In this document: piece by piece, positions 25,050 through 36,759 of the stretch | Layout: each line of letters begins with the position of its first letter | Numbering within the stretch: the first letter of the stretch is position 1 | From: Marisa cornuarietis | Lineage: Eukaryota; Mollusca; Gastropoda; Architaenioglossa; Ampullariidae | Direction: 5' to 3' | Length of the DNA: 64,000 nt | Assembly: GCA_004794655.1 (NCBI GenBank) | Contig: SMMW01000074.1 | Span: forward strand, 541,501-605,500 | The notes under the pieces: generated by a model | Told to the model about the DNA's origin: nothing | The model's input: the letters and a program-made list of their open reading frames with translations, nothing else | Database searches by the model: none | Program-made: the position numbers and the translations under genes

Positions 25050-25402
25050 TGTTTATAAAGGTACCCATTTCACATAGGTGTGTTTACAGGTACCCATTTC
25101 ACACAGCTGTTTATACAGGTACCCATTTCACGCAGCTGTTTATACAGGTACCCATTTCACGCAGCTGTTTATACAGGTACCCATTTCACACAGCTGTTTA
25201 TACAGGTACCCATTTCACGCAGCTGTTTATACAGGTACCCATTTCACACAGCTGTTTATACAGGTACCCATTTCACGCAGCTGTTTATACAGGTACCCAT
25301 TTCACACAGCTGTTTATACAGGTACCCATTTCACGCAGCTGTTTATACAGGTACCCATTTCACATAGGTGTGTTTACAGGTACCCATTTCACACAGCTGT
25401 GA
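25050..25402. repeat. Hox4: 29-bp minisatellite, ~12 units, in the Hox4 intron
   Basis: Unit GTTTATACAGGTACCCATTT plus CACGCAGCT; units alternate between CACGCAGCT and CACACAGCT, with two CACATAGGTGT units near both ends. Each unit contains GGTACC and a CAGCTG-like E-box. Confidence 0.95.
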
Positions 25403-26202
25403 AGATAGGCAGTCATTTCCTACGGTTGGGTGGACTGGTAGACGTTCGCTTGCACCACACGGGGTATCGAGGCGGCGCACCTCCGAGTTTGGACCACTCG
25501 CCATCCGCTTCACTAAAAACATTCGCAAAATGTTTGACTATTTCCGGCACTTGAGAAAATTATGAATCAGGAACTTGAAATGCAGTCAGACAAACATCAG
25601 CCTCAGCCTGTTTTAACGTGCAGCGCGAGCTGATTGTATCAACACGTGCATCCGCGTACATCATGGTGTGGGTGTGGGTGTGGGTGTGCGTGTAGCTAGG
25701 AGACGGTACCTGACCGTGACTGACATACAGACTGCAGGCTTGTGACATGGCCATGATGTGTCGTTAACTGCAGCGCTCCCATCCGTCGTGCGGTAGGCCC
25801 TTCGTTTCTTTGAAGTCTGGGCACAACACGGAGCAAATGTCTTCTCCCCACAACTGTCTCCCCCTCCCCCCCTTACCTTCTGAGTTCGGGAACATAAAAC
25901 AAAGCTTATCCCGGCAACAAATATAATCGTCCATAGCTGCGCTTGTTCTGCATTTTATTGCCAGAAGGACAACTTTATTTGTGACATTGTTTTGTGGTGA
26001 GTCGGTCTGAGGATCTCTTTGAGTTCTTTTCTCTTTCCTCCCTCCCCTCTCTCATTGTGCGTGCGTGCGCCCTCGTGCGAGGGAGAGAGCGCAGGAGAGA
26101 TTTAGAAAACCAAACTTACTATATTAAGTCTGTCTGCCTTCATATTTTATTTCTTTACTTTTCATTTAAATTTCCGTTAAATTTCACCTGAGATCAAAAC
26201 AG

Positions 26203-26228
26203 CTCATCATCATCATCATCATCATCAT
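26203..26228. repeat. (CAT)n microsatellite, intron
   Basis: About nine CAT units. Confidence 0.95.
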
Positions 26229-26411
26229 ACTGCAATTTTTGTGGTGCAATTTTTAGAGCCTATAATAAGTAAGTATTAGTATTTGTTTTGATTACCTTCC
26301 GGTGAAGCATCAACAAGTACAGGTGTCACAGGTATCACTTTACACAAGGGAAGTGACATCAATTGTAGGAAACAGGCAAGAGATACAGGCTTTACCGTCA
26401 TGGTTCATTAG

Positions 26412-26533
26412 ACACTCACTCACTCACTCACTCACTCACTCACTCACTCACTCACTCACTCACTCACTCACTCACTCACTCACTCACTCACTCACTCACT
26501 CACTCACTCACTCACTCACTCACTCACTCACTC
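26412..26533. repeat. (CACT)n microsatellite, intron
   Basis: About 30 perfect tetranucleotide units in the Hox4 intron; the Ser-Leu-Thr-His frame is an artefact. Confidence 0.98.
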
Positions 26534-27034
26534 TGAGAGGGTGATATCTGAAGCGAACATGAAGTTGAAAGGGATGCAGGTTTTCAATTAACTTTCCAAA
26601 GGCGAACAGGTGTCTCCTCTACCTGCCGCAGCTGCTTGTTTGCTTTCCCCGTGACCCAGCAGGAACACGAACCCCAAATCCTCTATTACAACAACCTCAG
26701 GGGCCCTTGTTATTGAGCAGAGTTATATAGCTACCCCCGGGGTTGCTCTTTCTCCGAGTGCCAGGGGTACCCGAAGCGGTGGTTAGAACCAGACGCAAGA
26801 AGCGGACCAACAGGATATCTGCCGACTCTTGTGGTCTGTGTCTGTTTTCAATTAGAGGGAGCTAAATTGCTTTTGGTCCGTAGATGCCCCTGAGGCAGAC
26901 GTACCTCCATGATTATACTCCAACCCTCCGTCCGCTTAGTGGTATGAATGAGTCCTGTGTACACGAGGAACGGAACAAGCTGGAGGCTTGTGTGTTAGTC
27001 ACGGGGGTCAGTGCTCTCGTGCACAATTTATGAA

Positions 27035-27042
27035 CGCACACA

Positions 27043-27075
<33 letters not shown>

Positions 27076-27089
27076 GCACGCACGCACGC
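27035..27089. repeat. (CA)n(CG)n(CACG)n tract, intron
   Basis: CA units, then about seven CG units, then CACG units: a strictly alternating purine-pyrimidine run with Z-DNA potential. Confidence 0.95.
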
Positions 27090-27220
27090 CTATACTCGAG
27101 CACACGTTCGCTCCTTCTCCCAGTCTTATAAATATCTGAAGCACAAACCAAAATTAGAAGGCACACAAACTTTTTTTTTTTGGATTATTTTTAATTTCTG
27201 AGGAGGATAACCGAGAGATG

Positions 27221-27385
27221 GTGACGTCACCCCCAGTACGCGCTGTACTCGCAACTTGTGTTCACTGTACTCGTCAACTCGCGGACACATGAAGGCAGGG
27301 AGACGAACAAGTTCCCGCAGGCCGCTCCTAACACGTGAGTTTGCAGCCTGAGGTTTTATGCTCCCGATTGCAATCGCATTTGCAT
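27221..27385. promoter_or_regulatory. Intronic patch with CRE palindrome and POU octamer
   Basis: GTGACGTCAC at 27221-27230, GATTGCAATC palindrome at 27366-27375, and a perfect octamer ATTTGCAT at 27378-27385 followed by AAATG. Richer in CpG than the surrounding intron. Motif evidence only. Confidence 0.3.
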
Positions 27386-27740
27386 AAATGTGAAAGGAGC
27401 ACTGCACTATGGGGGTGGGGGTGGGGTGGGATGGGAAGAGGGGCATTTTCTGGTGCTGGTCGACTCTGCATCTCAGTAAAGCCGCCCTCTTGTTTTGTGC
27501 CTGGAGCTGGAAATGCCTCCACCCCCGGGGCATCTGCACCGCACGTGCTCATGCATATGCAGCGTATGGAGAATGTCAGATTCGCACGTGTCGGCGAGAG
27601 GCTTGTAGAACAACATGTAATGTTCGTCATACCACCACCGGGACCTGCTTCTTTGAGTGCACAGGGGTGCAAGAAAAAAGGGTCCGACAAGTCGACCAGT
27701 AGATGGACAAACCGACCGACACCCAGCCAGAAAGAAGGCT

Positions 27741-27741
<1 letters not shown>

Positions 27742-27807
<66 letters not shown>
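27742..27807. repeat. (TG)n microsatellite, intron
   Basis: About 25 TG units then GCGCGCG and more TG. Confidence 0.98.
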
Positions 27808-29396
27808 TTGAAAGAAACAGCAAACACTTTAACTATCGATAGCTACAAGGAGGAGTTGAGGAGGGAGCTATCACTGTAGTCAGCAGCAGAAGGGCTTGTA
27901 GTAAACTCGTTCGAGCTATGAGGAGGCTTTTAGGAGAAATTAGTGAGATTACAACAGCCCTACAGCACGATACAGGCAAGAGGGTAGAGTGTCGACTTCT
28001 GGCCCGCCGCTGTATTGACATGTATTGACAGGTCATAGCAAAAGTTTTTAAAAAATGGAGTAAAGCATGGTGACCCTGAAATACCCCCACCAACTCCCGT
28101 CCCTTCCACCCAACGAAAAAAAGAAAGAAAGAAAGTAGCCCTTGTATTTCTGGATCCGATTCGTTTCTAACGTTAAGTTTTCAAATTAAAATGAAAGTCC
28201 ACGACTTATCTTAAAAAACGGTGACCAGTTTTTCCCTCCACCTCCCTTCCTTGTAAATCGATGTAGAGTTCGTTCTACACCCTCCTTCCTTCTTAATCCA
28301 TCTGTCCAGTCGGCGACACAATCTCTCCCCAGCGAGAAAAGAAGTCCTCTGGCCGACCACCGCACATACATACAAGATGTTTAAAGAATCTTCACATTTT
28401 GCGATGTTCACGTGTCAAGCAGGTTGTACGCAGCAGGCAACATTCGTCAAAGGAGGCCCTCTTTTTTTCTGGCACTCGTTCGTCCATAGGGTGGAGTAGG
28501 AGATAGTACTTAAGCTTTTGTACACAATAGTAAATAGCCGAATAATTTCTTTGTAAGGTCCTTCTGTGGTGTCTCTGTGTAGCTGTGTGTGCACGAGTAT
28601 GCATAGCAGGTGTCTGTACGAAGTTGAGATGAAAACGGAGATGTGACAGATACTTGGTAATTCACGACAGCCGTATGCTAATCGTTGTATCTGTATGATC
28701 AGCGCGCATGTCAGAGGCGTTTAAAGCAACAATGTCGGACTGTTTATCGCTTTTACATCTTCCCATCCCTCTCGCCAGACACATCATGTCTCTAACCTGG
28801 TGACCCAATTAATAGTCTCATTGACTCCAGTAATAACCTCATTAACTCCATAAGTGCTGCAGAGAAATGTTCACCTTGTAGTGGGCTACAGGAGTCCAAC
28901 AAGTGAGTTCCAGGTTACCCCACAGACAATGTTTCTTGCCACGAGGGCGCAGGTTTCCAGGTGTGAGATTGAGAATCAGCCATGCACAGTGCCAAGGACG
29001 CGCATCCTTTGATGTGCTAGCGAGAAGGTGCAAAACACCATCACCCGAGAAGATTTGGTGGAGATGCAGGTGGACCGAGCACCGGGCAGGGAAGGGCCCG
29101 AGGTTAATGTTATGAGAGGTCTTGACCTTATGACCCGGTGCAAACACCAGCAAGACAAAGACAACGCGATCTGCACTCAGCACCCACTCACCCTTGGTGA
29201 TGACAACAACTGCGACACAACACACACCGCTTGTCACCCCGCGCTGCCTGGCCTGCGGGCATGCATGGCTTCATTGTCTTTTTTCTTTTCTTTTTTTTTT
29301 AAACATTCGCATGAAACATGGAGATGTTCTCATACAGTCTGAGCAGCTTGTAAACAAAAACTGGTTAAGGTTGCTTCTGCATCTATTTCACAAAAC

Positions 29397-30176
29397 ACAT
29401 TGAGTGATACTGGCTTGCCATGCAATACACATTGAGTGATACTGGCTTGCCACACAATACACATTGAGTGATACTGGCTTGCCACACAATACACATTGAG
29501 TGATACTGGCTTGCCATGCAATACACATTGAGTGATACTGGCTTGCCATACAATACACATTGAGTGATACTGGCTTGCCATACAATACACATTGAGTGAT
29601 ACTGGCTTGCCATACAATACACATTGAGTGATACTGGCTTGCCATGCAATACACATTGAGTGATACTGGCTTGCCATACAATACACATTGAGTGATACTG
29701 GCTTGCCATACAATACACATTGAGTGATACTGGCTTGCCATACAATACACATTGAGTGATACTGGCTTGCCATGCAATACACATTGAGTGATACTGGCTT
29801 GCCATACAATACACATTGAGTGATACTGGCTTGCCATACAATACACATTGAGTGATACTGGCTTGCCACACAATACACATTGAGTGATACTGGCTTGCCA
29901 CACAATACACATTGAGTGATACTGGCTTGCCATACAATACACATTGAGTGATACTGGCTTGCCATACAATACACATTGAGTGATACTGGCTTGCCATGCA
30001 ATACACATTGAGTGATACTGGCTTGCCACACAATACACATTGAGTGATACTGGCTTGCCATACAATACACATTGAGTGATACTGGCTTGCCATACAATAC
30101 ACATTGAGTGATACTGGCTTGCCATGCAATACACATTGAGTGATACTGGCTTGCCACACAATACACATTGAGTGAT
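29397..30176. repeat. Hox4: 32-bp minisatellite, ~24 units, in the Hox4 intron
   Basis: Unit TACTGGCTTGCCATGCAATA plus CACATTGAGTGA, repeated almost perfectly. Nearly all variation is in one block reading ATGCA, ATACA or ACACA. Diverged half-units (GTGATAC..., TTTCCT) continue to about 30340. The period is not a multiple of three, so all three minus frames stay open and cycle through one 32-residue repeat; these long frames are artefacts. Confidence 0.95.
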
Positions 30177-31614
30177 GCCAACCGTTCCCTATACATTTTG
30201 TGATACCAGCATTTTCCTGCACATTGTGATACTGATCCGTTCATATACCTTTAGAAATCCTCTGTGCTTAGTGATACTAAGCATTTCATACATATTTAAT
30301 TATACTGACCATTTCCTAATCATTTTGTAATACTGACATTTTCCTACATACTCAAAGATTATTGAAAACTGTTTCCATTTTTTTCTAGATTTCATTCTTC
30401 GTTTTTTTACTCTGTCTCTCTCTTTCTCTCTCATTTTTGTTTTTTTAATCAGTATCATCATTTCATTCTAGAATCCCTGTGCCCATTATTAGATCAAAGT
30501 ATATCAAATAATAATAATGTGTACTTGTAACCCACAGCATTACGACCAAGACAGACTGCATTCTCTGTGCAGACCAGTAGTGATAACTAAACATTAGATA
30601 ACAGACAGTGGACAGTGAGATACGTGTAGACACACCGAGCAACATAAAGATGAAGTATTAGAGTAGAAGGTAGAGGAGTGGATAAAGGTATTATCATATT
30701 ATTATAACTTGTCTCGTGGGGAAAATATGTTTAAACGATTCAGACAGCAGGTGAATACTTGTCGTCATTCTCAGGTTATTTTGATGAAAATGTAGTTTTA
30801 TCTGCTTAAACACTAGTCACCTGAATCAGAGATGGTGAGAGGGGATGGGTGTGTTGGTCTCCAGCCCTCAGCAGTAAGATGACTACAGGCTACAAACTCG
30901 GCAAAGAGCAAATATTTCGATGCCTTTGCCGCTTAGTTTGTCTCTAATCCCAAAACCATCCACCAGGCAGAAGGTAGCCACCCATGTGCATGCATGTCAA
31001 CGTGTGGGCAAGAATACAAGAACTTTCCTTCGAGTTGAAGTCTTCTGCTGAACTCTTGTACGGGGTCGGAAGGGGGAGTGAGAAGGATGGAGTTTGGGGG
31101 AGAGGGGAGGATAAGGACAAACATAAGGCTTGTTATTTTGCGTCACGTGTGCCTAACATTGGTCGAGAGGGTGGGGTAGGGCTGTTGGTTGAGGGGGGTG
31201 AGTGGGTGGAGGAGGGCGGGCTGTCAGGTTGAGTCTTAAAGGTGTCATGAGTAATTTGGTGCCTGTCTTCATGGCGCTTCTTACAACATCCTCGCCTGAC
31301 TTATCACTTATCATCCAGGATACACAAGAGACAGACCGCGACGCCGAGCAATGGGTGTTCATCACTGGTCTCAACATCCGCGCTCTTTCTCATTCAAAAT
31401 CGCATGGGCAAAGACCGAAAATACAACTGGTAGTCATAGGGCTTTCACCATGTGTACCTTTTCACAAACATACAGTAACATGCTTGAACTGGGTATGAAT
31501 GAGCCTGTTGATTATACAGGAGTAATATTTCCTCTCTACAGTTGTGTTTATAGAAATAATCTCTTTGCATCGAGAAGTCTCTGATTCCTACGCCTTTCTC
31601 CTTCTCTCTGTTTA

Positions 31615-31616
<2 letters not shown>

Positions 31617-31676
<60 letters not shown>

Positions 31677-31679
31677 CGC
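31617..31679. repeat. (TG)n(CG)n microsatellite, intron
   Basis: About 26 TG units ending in a CG run. Confidence 0.98.
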
Positions 31680-31944
31680 TTCACGTATGTAAAACTATCA
31701 GTACAATTATCAAAATCATCCAAAGAAATAAGCAGTTGTCGCATTCCTATAACTAATGAAAGTAATGTCTACACATTACTAACGTTCTCCAAAACAAACA
31801 AAATCCAAAATTAGTCAACACGACCTCTTTCTTTTTTTAGAAAACAATTGTTGGAGATATGGAAAACGTTTGCAAAGTCCAGAGACGAGAAAACAAAAAC
31901 AAAACAACAAAAACAAACTCCACACAAAAACCAGTAGACAGGGG

Positions 31945-31945
<1 letters not shown>

Positions 31946-31995
<50 letters not shown>
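31946..31995. repeat. (CA)n microsatellite, intron
   Basis: About 25 CA units. Confidence 0.98.
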
Positions 31996-31997
<2 letters not shown>

Positions 31998-32088
31998 AGA
32001 TTGTTAATCTAAAGTCTGCGTAAAAGATGAGAATGAATAACCCTTTCCTTCTCGAGATGCAAACATCGCTATCAACTGGAAGGGGCTC

Positions 32089-32124
32089 GTGACGTCACGT
32101 TTGTACAGAAATGGACTTAATTAA
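32089..32124. promoter_or_regulatory. Intronic CRE palindrome plus homeodomain core site
   Basis: GTGACGTCAC at 32089-32098 and TTAATTAA at 32117-32124, 650-690 bp upstream of exon 2. TTAATTAA contains two overlapping homeodomain TAAT cores. Motif evidence only. Confidence 0.3.
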
Positions 32125-32602
32125 CAGACGCATCGGTCCACCCTCTCCCCCCCAGCTGGGTGACCAGGTCATTTTCAGAGCTGTTTGTTGTAATATCTTG
32201 AAAAAGTAATTTATTGTCTTTCTAGCATAATGGCTTAGGTTTCTCTGTAGTCCACAAACAAAGAAAAAAAAAGGAAAAGAATCTAAAACTTGCTAAACAC
32301 TGTCTCAGTATATTGTAGGCATTACCAACTCTACTCTGGCACTTTTATTTAACTCAGCTAGACACTACTCTCTGCTTAAACACATCTGTACTAACAATAA
32401 TATTATGCATGTAGATATGTGCCGATACAAATAACAATAATAATGTTACTCATGCATATATGTTCCTATAGATATATATAGTTCTAATGAGGGGCTTTTG
32501 TTTATCTGACGTGTTTGGATATGTGTGTGTGTATTTGTATAATGTGCGAAAGAGAGAAAGAGAGAGAAAGAGCGAGACTGTGTGTCTGAAAATATATGAC
32601 CC

Positions 32603-32609
32603 CGCGCGC

Positions 32610-32654
<45 letters not shown>
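32603..32654. repeat. (CG)n(TG)n microsatellite just upstream of exon 2
   Basis: CGCGCGCGTGCG then about 21 TG units, ending 120 bp before the homeobox exon. Confidence 0.98.
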
Positions 32655-32655
<1 letters not shown>

Positions 32656-32773
32656 TGGCCCGATAAAAGCCCCCATGCGCAACTCGCCGCCACAGCGCCG
32701 TGGTTTTCATCAGCGTTGTCCTTGTCTTCACTGAAGTTGTCCCTGACATTGACGAAAACATTGTTTGTTGCAG

Positions 32774-33063
32774 GCAACAACTCCTGCATGAGCGACTGCA
32801 AGCGAAACAGGACGGCCTACACTCGCTTCCAGATCCTGGAACTCGAGAAGGAGTTTCATTTCAACCGCTACCTCACTCGTAGACGTCGCATCGAGATAGC
32901 GCATGCGCTGTGCTTGACAGAGCGCCAGATAAAGATCTGGTTCCAGAACCGCCGAATGAAGTGGAAAAAAGAGCACAAGTTGCCCAACACCAAGACTAGA
33001 ATGGTGGACGGGGGCCTGGATCTGGGCCCCGACCTGACTAGCGCCGATTTAGCGGGATTGTAA
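32774..33063 (+). CDS. Hox4: Hox4/Deformed homeobox protein, coding exon 2 (homeodomain)
   Basis: Second and last coding exon. The acceptor is TTTGTTGCAG ending at 32773; the first two bases complete Gly293 of the split codon. Residues 301-360 (32797-32976) form a full homeodomain: N-terminal arm [10 protein letters not shown], helix 1 around [10 protein letters not shown], helix 3 [17 protein letters not shown] with Gln50 and Asn51, giving TAAT-type DNA binding. The residues straight after it, KLPNTK, are typical of Hox4/Dfd. A short tail (361-388) ends at TAA 33061-33063. The linker between YPWM and the homeodomain is only 13 residues and contains Cys297; homeodomain position 1 is also Cys (301), where vertebrate Hox4 has Pro. 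Total protein is 388 aa. No frameshift or missing key residue is visible, so the gene looks functional. Confidence 0.96.
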
Positions 33064-34380
33064 AGCACTTTTTCCCCCGTGGAGGAGGAGGATGCTGGAT
33101 GAAATGCGACGCACTGAAGTCAAGGGAGTTGCTGCGCCTGTTTGTGGTCACAAGGCAGGTAGAACCGCTGGCCGATAACATCAGATCAAACGAATATTTT
33201 TCTCTCTCCTCCCTCTGACACTTTACTTTTTAATCGACGAGTGCGAGGTGTGTCGTTGATAAGCGGGACAAAAAAAAAAAAAAATACTGAGCAATGTTGT
33301 AAGCGACACGTGAATGACGCCGGAGATTCCAGCTGTTCTGATTGGCTGATAATCGCTGTTGTCATGGCGACCTCGCTAGCAGGTGAAGGAATTAAAGGAC
33401 GGGGGGTACCCAATAACTGCAACAGATTATTCACGATTACCAAAGTGCAGGCAGGAATATTTATCTTGTTTTTGACGCATCGTCCTGCCTCTGTAAAGAC
33501 CCTGATACAGTTTATGTTTTCTTGTCGAGGGCACGAGGGAGGTTATTGCACATTCTCATCATTATGGAGGTGTTCTTCTATATAATATCACAACACCATG
33601 CTGCAGAGACTTTCTTTGTGGTCTGCAGAGACATGTTTCGTGTCTAACATATACTTCAGTATGAAGCAGAGAGACTGATCTCGACACACGGAGTGGGAAG
33701 TGGAAACTTTCCACGATGTTAATAAGAGTAATTCAAATACATGGACTGGAAATTGGAGTCGAGTTTCTGACCGCTCAGGAGCCTATGATGAGGGCGGGGG
33801 TGGGGACTTTGGGGGCTGATGTGTAAACTTGCCTCTACAAAAAATCAGAAAAAGTTCCAGAACTGCTGGAGGCTAGCACCGACAAGATAGCGTTATTTAT
33901 CTCCGTAAGGACTGTAACAGTTTTCTCCAAATTTAAACTCCACTTTGCATCGTAAACTGCCAACAGACTATGGGCAGAAGACAAACTTTTGCTCATTGTT
34001 GTAAGAATTTGGGTGAAGAGTGCACTTATAAATGGATGCGAGCGTGAGTGTACATCTACATGTAGCTACGCTCGCGGCACTCTTCTTCCTTTTCAGACAA
34101 AAAGGGCCGACCAACGATTCCAACATTTAATGTTCCAAAATTAAAGTAAAATGAGATGTTAAAAAAATAGTGAACAGTCTAGAACTAATATAACTCACTT
34201 ACACAAAAATTCAGGGTCCCCTTTTTTCCAGGCAAATGTCACCTGTCACTTTGTCGTTTTGCTGGTCAGGTATATCCAAGGTAGGTGGTCAGCTCGCAGA
34301 CAGGTTACACCTGGGTTGCTGACCGGCAAACTGTATCCAAGATGAGTGTAAGTTTTCACAGGAAAGTTTATCCAAATTCA
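33064..34380 (+). other. Hox4: Presumptive Hox4 3'UTR and flank
   Basis: Non-coding sequence after the Hox4 stop. Candidate poly(A) signals are ATTAAA at 33391 and ATTAAA at 34140-34145; neither is a canonical AATAAA, so the true 3' end is undetermined. A 14-base A tract lies near 33270. A loose repeat of a TATCCAAG/A motif with GGTCAG and ACAGGTTACACCTG-like blocks sits at about 34258-34375. No ORF with recognisable homology. Confidence 0.5.
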
Positions 34381-34429
34381 GGTATCACAATATGAACACA
34401 AGAGTAGATCCCGGCGGAGTGAAGTGGAC

Positions 34430-35010
34430 AACTGTCGACTCCGTGTTATCCGGTTCTTGCTGGAGGGATGTCCGCTGAGTCTGTAACCGCTTAGTGGTGG
34501 CTACACCCCAGTGCAAGCAGGCTCCCAGTTTCTACCCTTGGTAAAGAGACCTTTGCGCCTGTTATGAATCGTCTGGTGACCGTGTGCAGGTCAGCAAACA
34601 AGACGAGAGTAAGAATCGCGAGTCACAATATAAATTCCCCAAGAACACGAGAGTGTATCGTGGCCTGAAGATTAGTCTTGTTGGAGATGTGTCAGGCGGA
34701 CCGTAGTCAACCAGTTCCGTGTCTGTGTCATACAGTTCCTGCGGGAAGGATGTCGGCTGTATCCGGCTGTACACCCAAGTGTTAGCAGGCCTCCAGTTCT
34801 ACCCTTCGGTAGCGAGAGATGTCAACGACCGTTGCAAGACGTCTGCTGGTGGTGTGCAGGTCAAACTTCACTGACAGATCGCCGCTCAATCTGGAGTACG
34901 GCTAGTAGTGGTTACGCCCTCGGTGTAAGCAAGCTTCCAAGTTCTACCCTTCGGTAGAGAGAGAGAGAGAGATATCAGCGTCTGTTATGTACGTCTGCTA
35001 TTGGTGTACA
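34430..35010. repeat. Diverged three-fold repeat downstream of Hox4
   Basis: The motif TTCTACCCTTCGGTA (first copy TTCTACCCTTGGTA) occurs near 34533, 34796 and 34942. Each copy is preceded by GCAAGCAGGCTCC/TTAGCAGGCCTCC-like DNA and followed 50-80 bp later by CGTCTG(C/G)TG...GTG(T/C)GCAGGTCA. Spacing is uneven (about 263 and 146 bp). No coding frame recognised; could be remains of a mobile element. Confidence 0.6.
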
Positions 35011-36690
35011 GGTCAGTCTACACTCACAGACTGTCGTTGAATGCCCGGTAGACGTTATCCTCGTTAACTTCATTCCACGGGTCTTGACCAATCGCATGCT
35101 GAGCAGCTGGGTCACCCAGGTGATCGCCTAGCGACACTAGCTATGGCTACGTGGGATCCACACTGATAAATACATTAATTTACTTAGCAGAGTACTCGGC
35201 GTGGATTCTCACCTGATTGAGACCGTGTCGGGTACAGCTACACTACACTATGACGACGTACTCCAAAAATAAATCCTTCGTAACTAAGGAGTCTTTCATT
35301 CTTAGTTACGTCATAGTGTGATGTCATACGCAGGTCTGCGTCACACGCTCACGAGACTATTCAAGAACGTGCCACTGTTCCACCAAGATTTTTGAATACT
35401 TAATAAAATAAATAATAATAATAATAATGATTATATAATAGTAAATGGGTTTGAGCCGCGAAACGTTACAATCGTTGGCAATGTTCAGTATTAGAGACTC
35501 ACAGCTTTTGAGTTAGGAGGAGTTCCTGGGAGTGTTTGTCGCCACTCTGTCGGGTCTTAGCAGGCTACCAGAACTCGCTTTAATGATAATTTTTAAAAAA
35601 AGACGAGAACGCAATAGTCTTTTTGTAACTTTATATCATCGCAAGCATAATTATTTTCACCATGGTGAGCTTACATAATTATTTCCCTCATGGTGAGCAT
35701 ACACGTATCCCGACTGAAGTCGAGAGTGTACTTGTGTTGCTGGCAAGAAGACTCACTCAAGAATGTCATGGCATTGGGAAAAACCTACTGTGGATGTTTG
35801 AGAAATTCATCTACATGTCATCCTTACATAAAATATCCAGGCTTAGATCTTACACAAATATCCAGGCTAACATCTACCCACCTATTGGCTGGCCTGTGTT
35901 GGGAGGTTGCGTGGTTACTGTGTTGTGTGAAGTCTCTGGTGTTGCTAGTGCAGCGACTCCACTCGTACACCAACCGTTGCTGTCAGGAGACTAGCGAAGC
36001 CTCCAGTGTATGGCTCATGGCTGTGTATCAACAGAACATACCTGATATTCAAATGTAAGCATTTTAAGTCTGGAAACTTTCAGTCTACCAGCGCTCACAC
36101 GGGCCAACCTAATGTGAGCGTAGGATCATCATCATCATCGTCATCATCATCGTGAACGCTTGAGCACCTTGGACAGGCGGCTCCACAAAATCATGTCATG
36201 AACTGAGAGACATGATGTCACAGAAGAGCACTCTGGGACTAGTGACAGATGACAGCGAGGACGCTGGGTATTTTGTGTTTCAAACGCACTATGTGCTTCT
36301 CTGTGTTGTAATTTATACTTTCAGCTGTCACCTCAACCCAGCATCTTTTCTGTAAGCCCTGGTCGTGTGTTGTTTTGTAACCACTCAAGAAAATATGATT
36401 AACAAGAATAGCTGGCATTTTAAGGATTGTTTCTGGGGCAGGGAGTGGTAGGCAACCATTGCATTCCTCGTGAAGTTTGCAGCCAAACGCTGCGCACGTG
36501 ACAAACAGACAGACGGACGGACGGACGGACGTTCTAATGTTGCTACTTTCTTCCAAATGTGTTAGAAGAGGTCAGCTTTTCTGCTTCTGTCAGTCAAATG
36601 CCTGGCGATGTTCTGCTCAAGAGTTTGTTTGAAATCATGATTTTGTTCAGATTCATTCTTACCTAAGAATATTTTTATTCACTGGCGTGC
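35011..36690. other. Intergenic, nothing recognised
   Basis: Contains a small hairpin near 35278-35311 (CGTAACTAAG / CTTAGTTACG around a 12-base loop) and an AATAAATAATAATAAT run near 35405. Frames at 35662-36058 have no known motif. Confidence 0.5.
35646..35701. repeat. 28-bp direct duplication
   Basis: CATAATTATTTTCACCATGG-TGAGCTTA is followed by CATAATTATTTCCCTCATGG-TGAGCATA. Confidence 0.75.
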
Positions 36691-36692
36691 GT

Positions 36693-36758
<66 letters not shown>

Positions 36759-36759
36759 G
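36691..36759. repeat. (CA)n microsatellite
   Basis: About 29 CA units then GCACACGCG. Confidence 0.98.

Larger units (their letters stand above)
22316..32773 (+). other. Hox4: Hox4 intron (single, between hexapeptide and homeodomain)
   Basis: A 10,458-bp phase-1 intron with GT donor (22316-22317) and pyrimidine-rich AG acceptor. Its position, just 3' of the YPWM codons, is the standard Hox intron position. It is packed with repeats: long (CA)n tracts at 22915, 27742, 31617, 31946 and 32603, a 29-bp minisatellite, a 32-bp minisatellite and a (CACT)30 array. Candidate regulatory patches at 27221-27385 and 32089-32124 are listed separately. No other coding exon was recognised inside it. Confidence 0.9.

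Noticed and set aside
29330..30244. Three overlapping minus-strand frames of 257-304 codons
   Set aside because: All come from a stop-free 32-bp repeat that shifts frame each unit.
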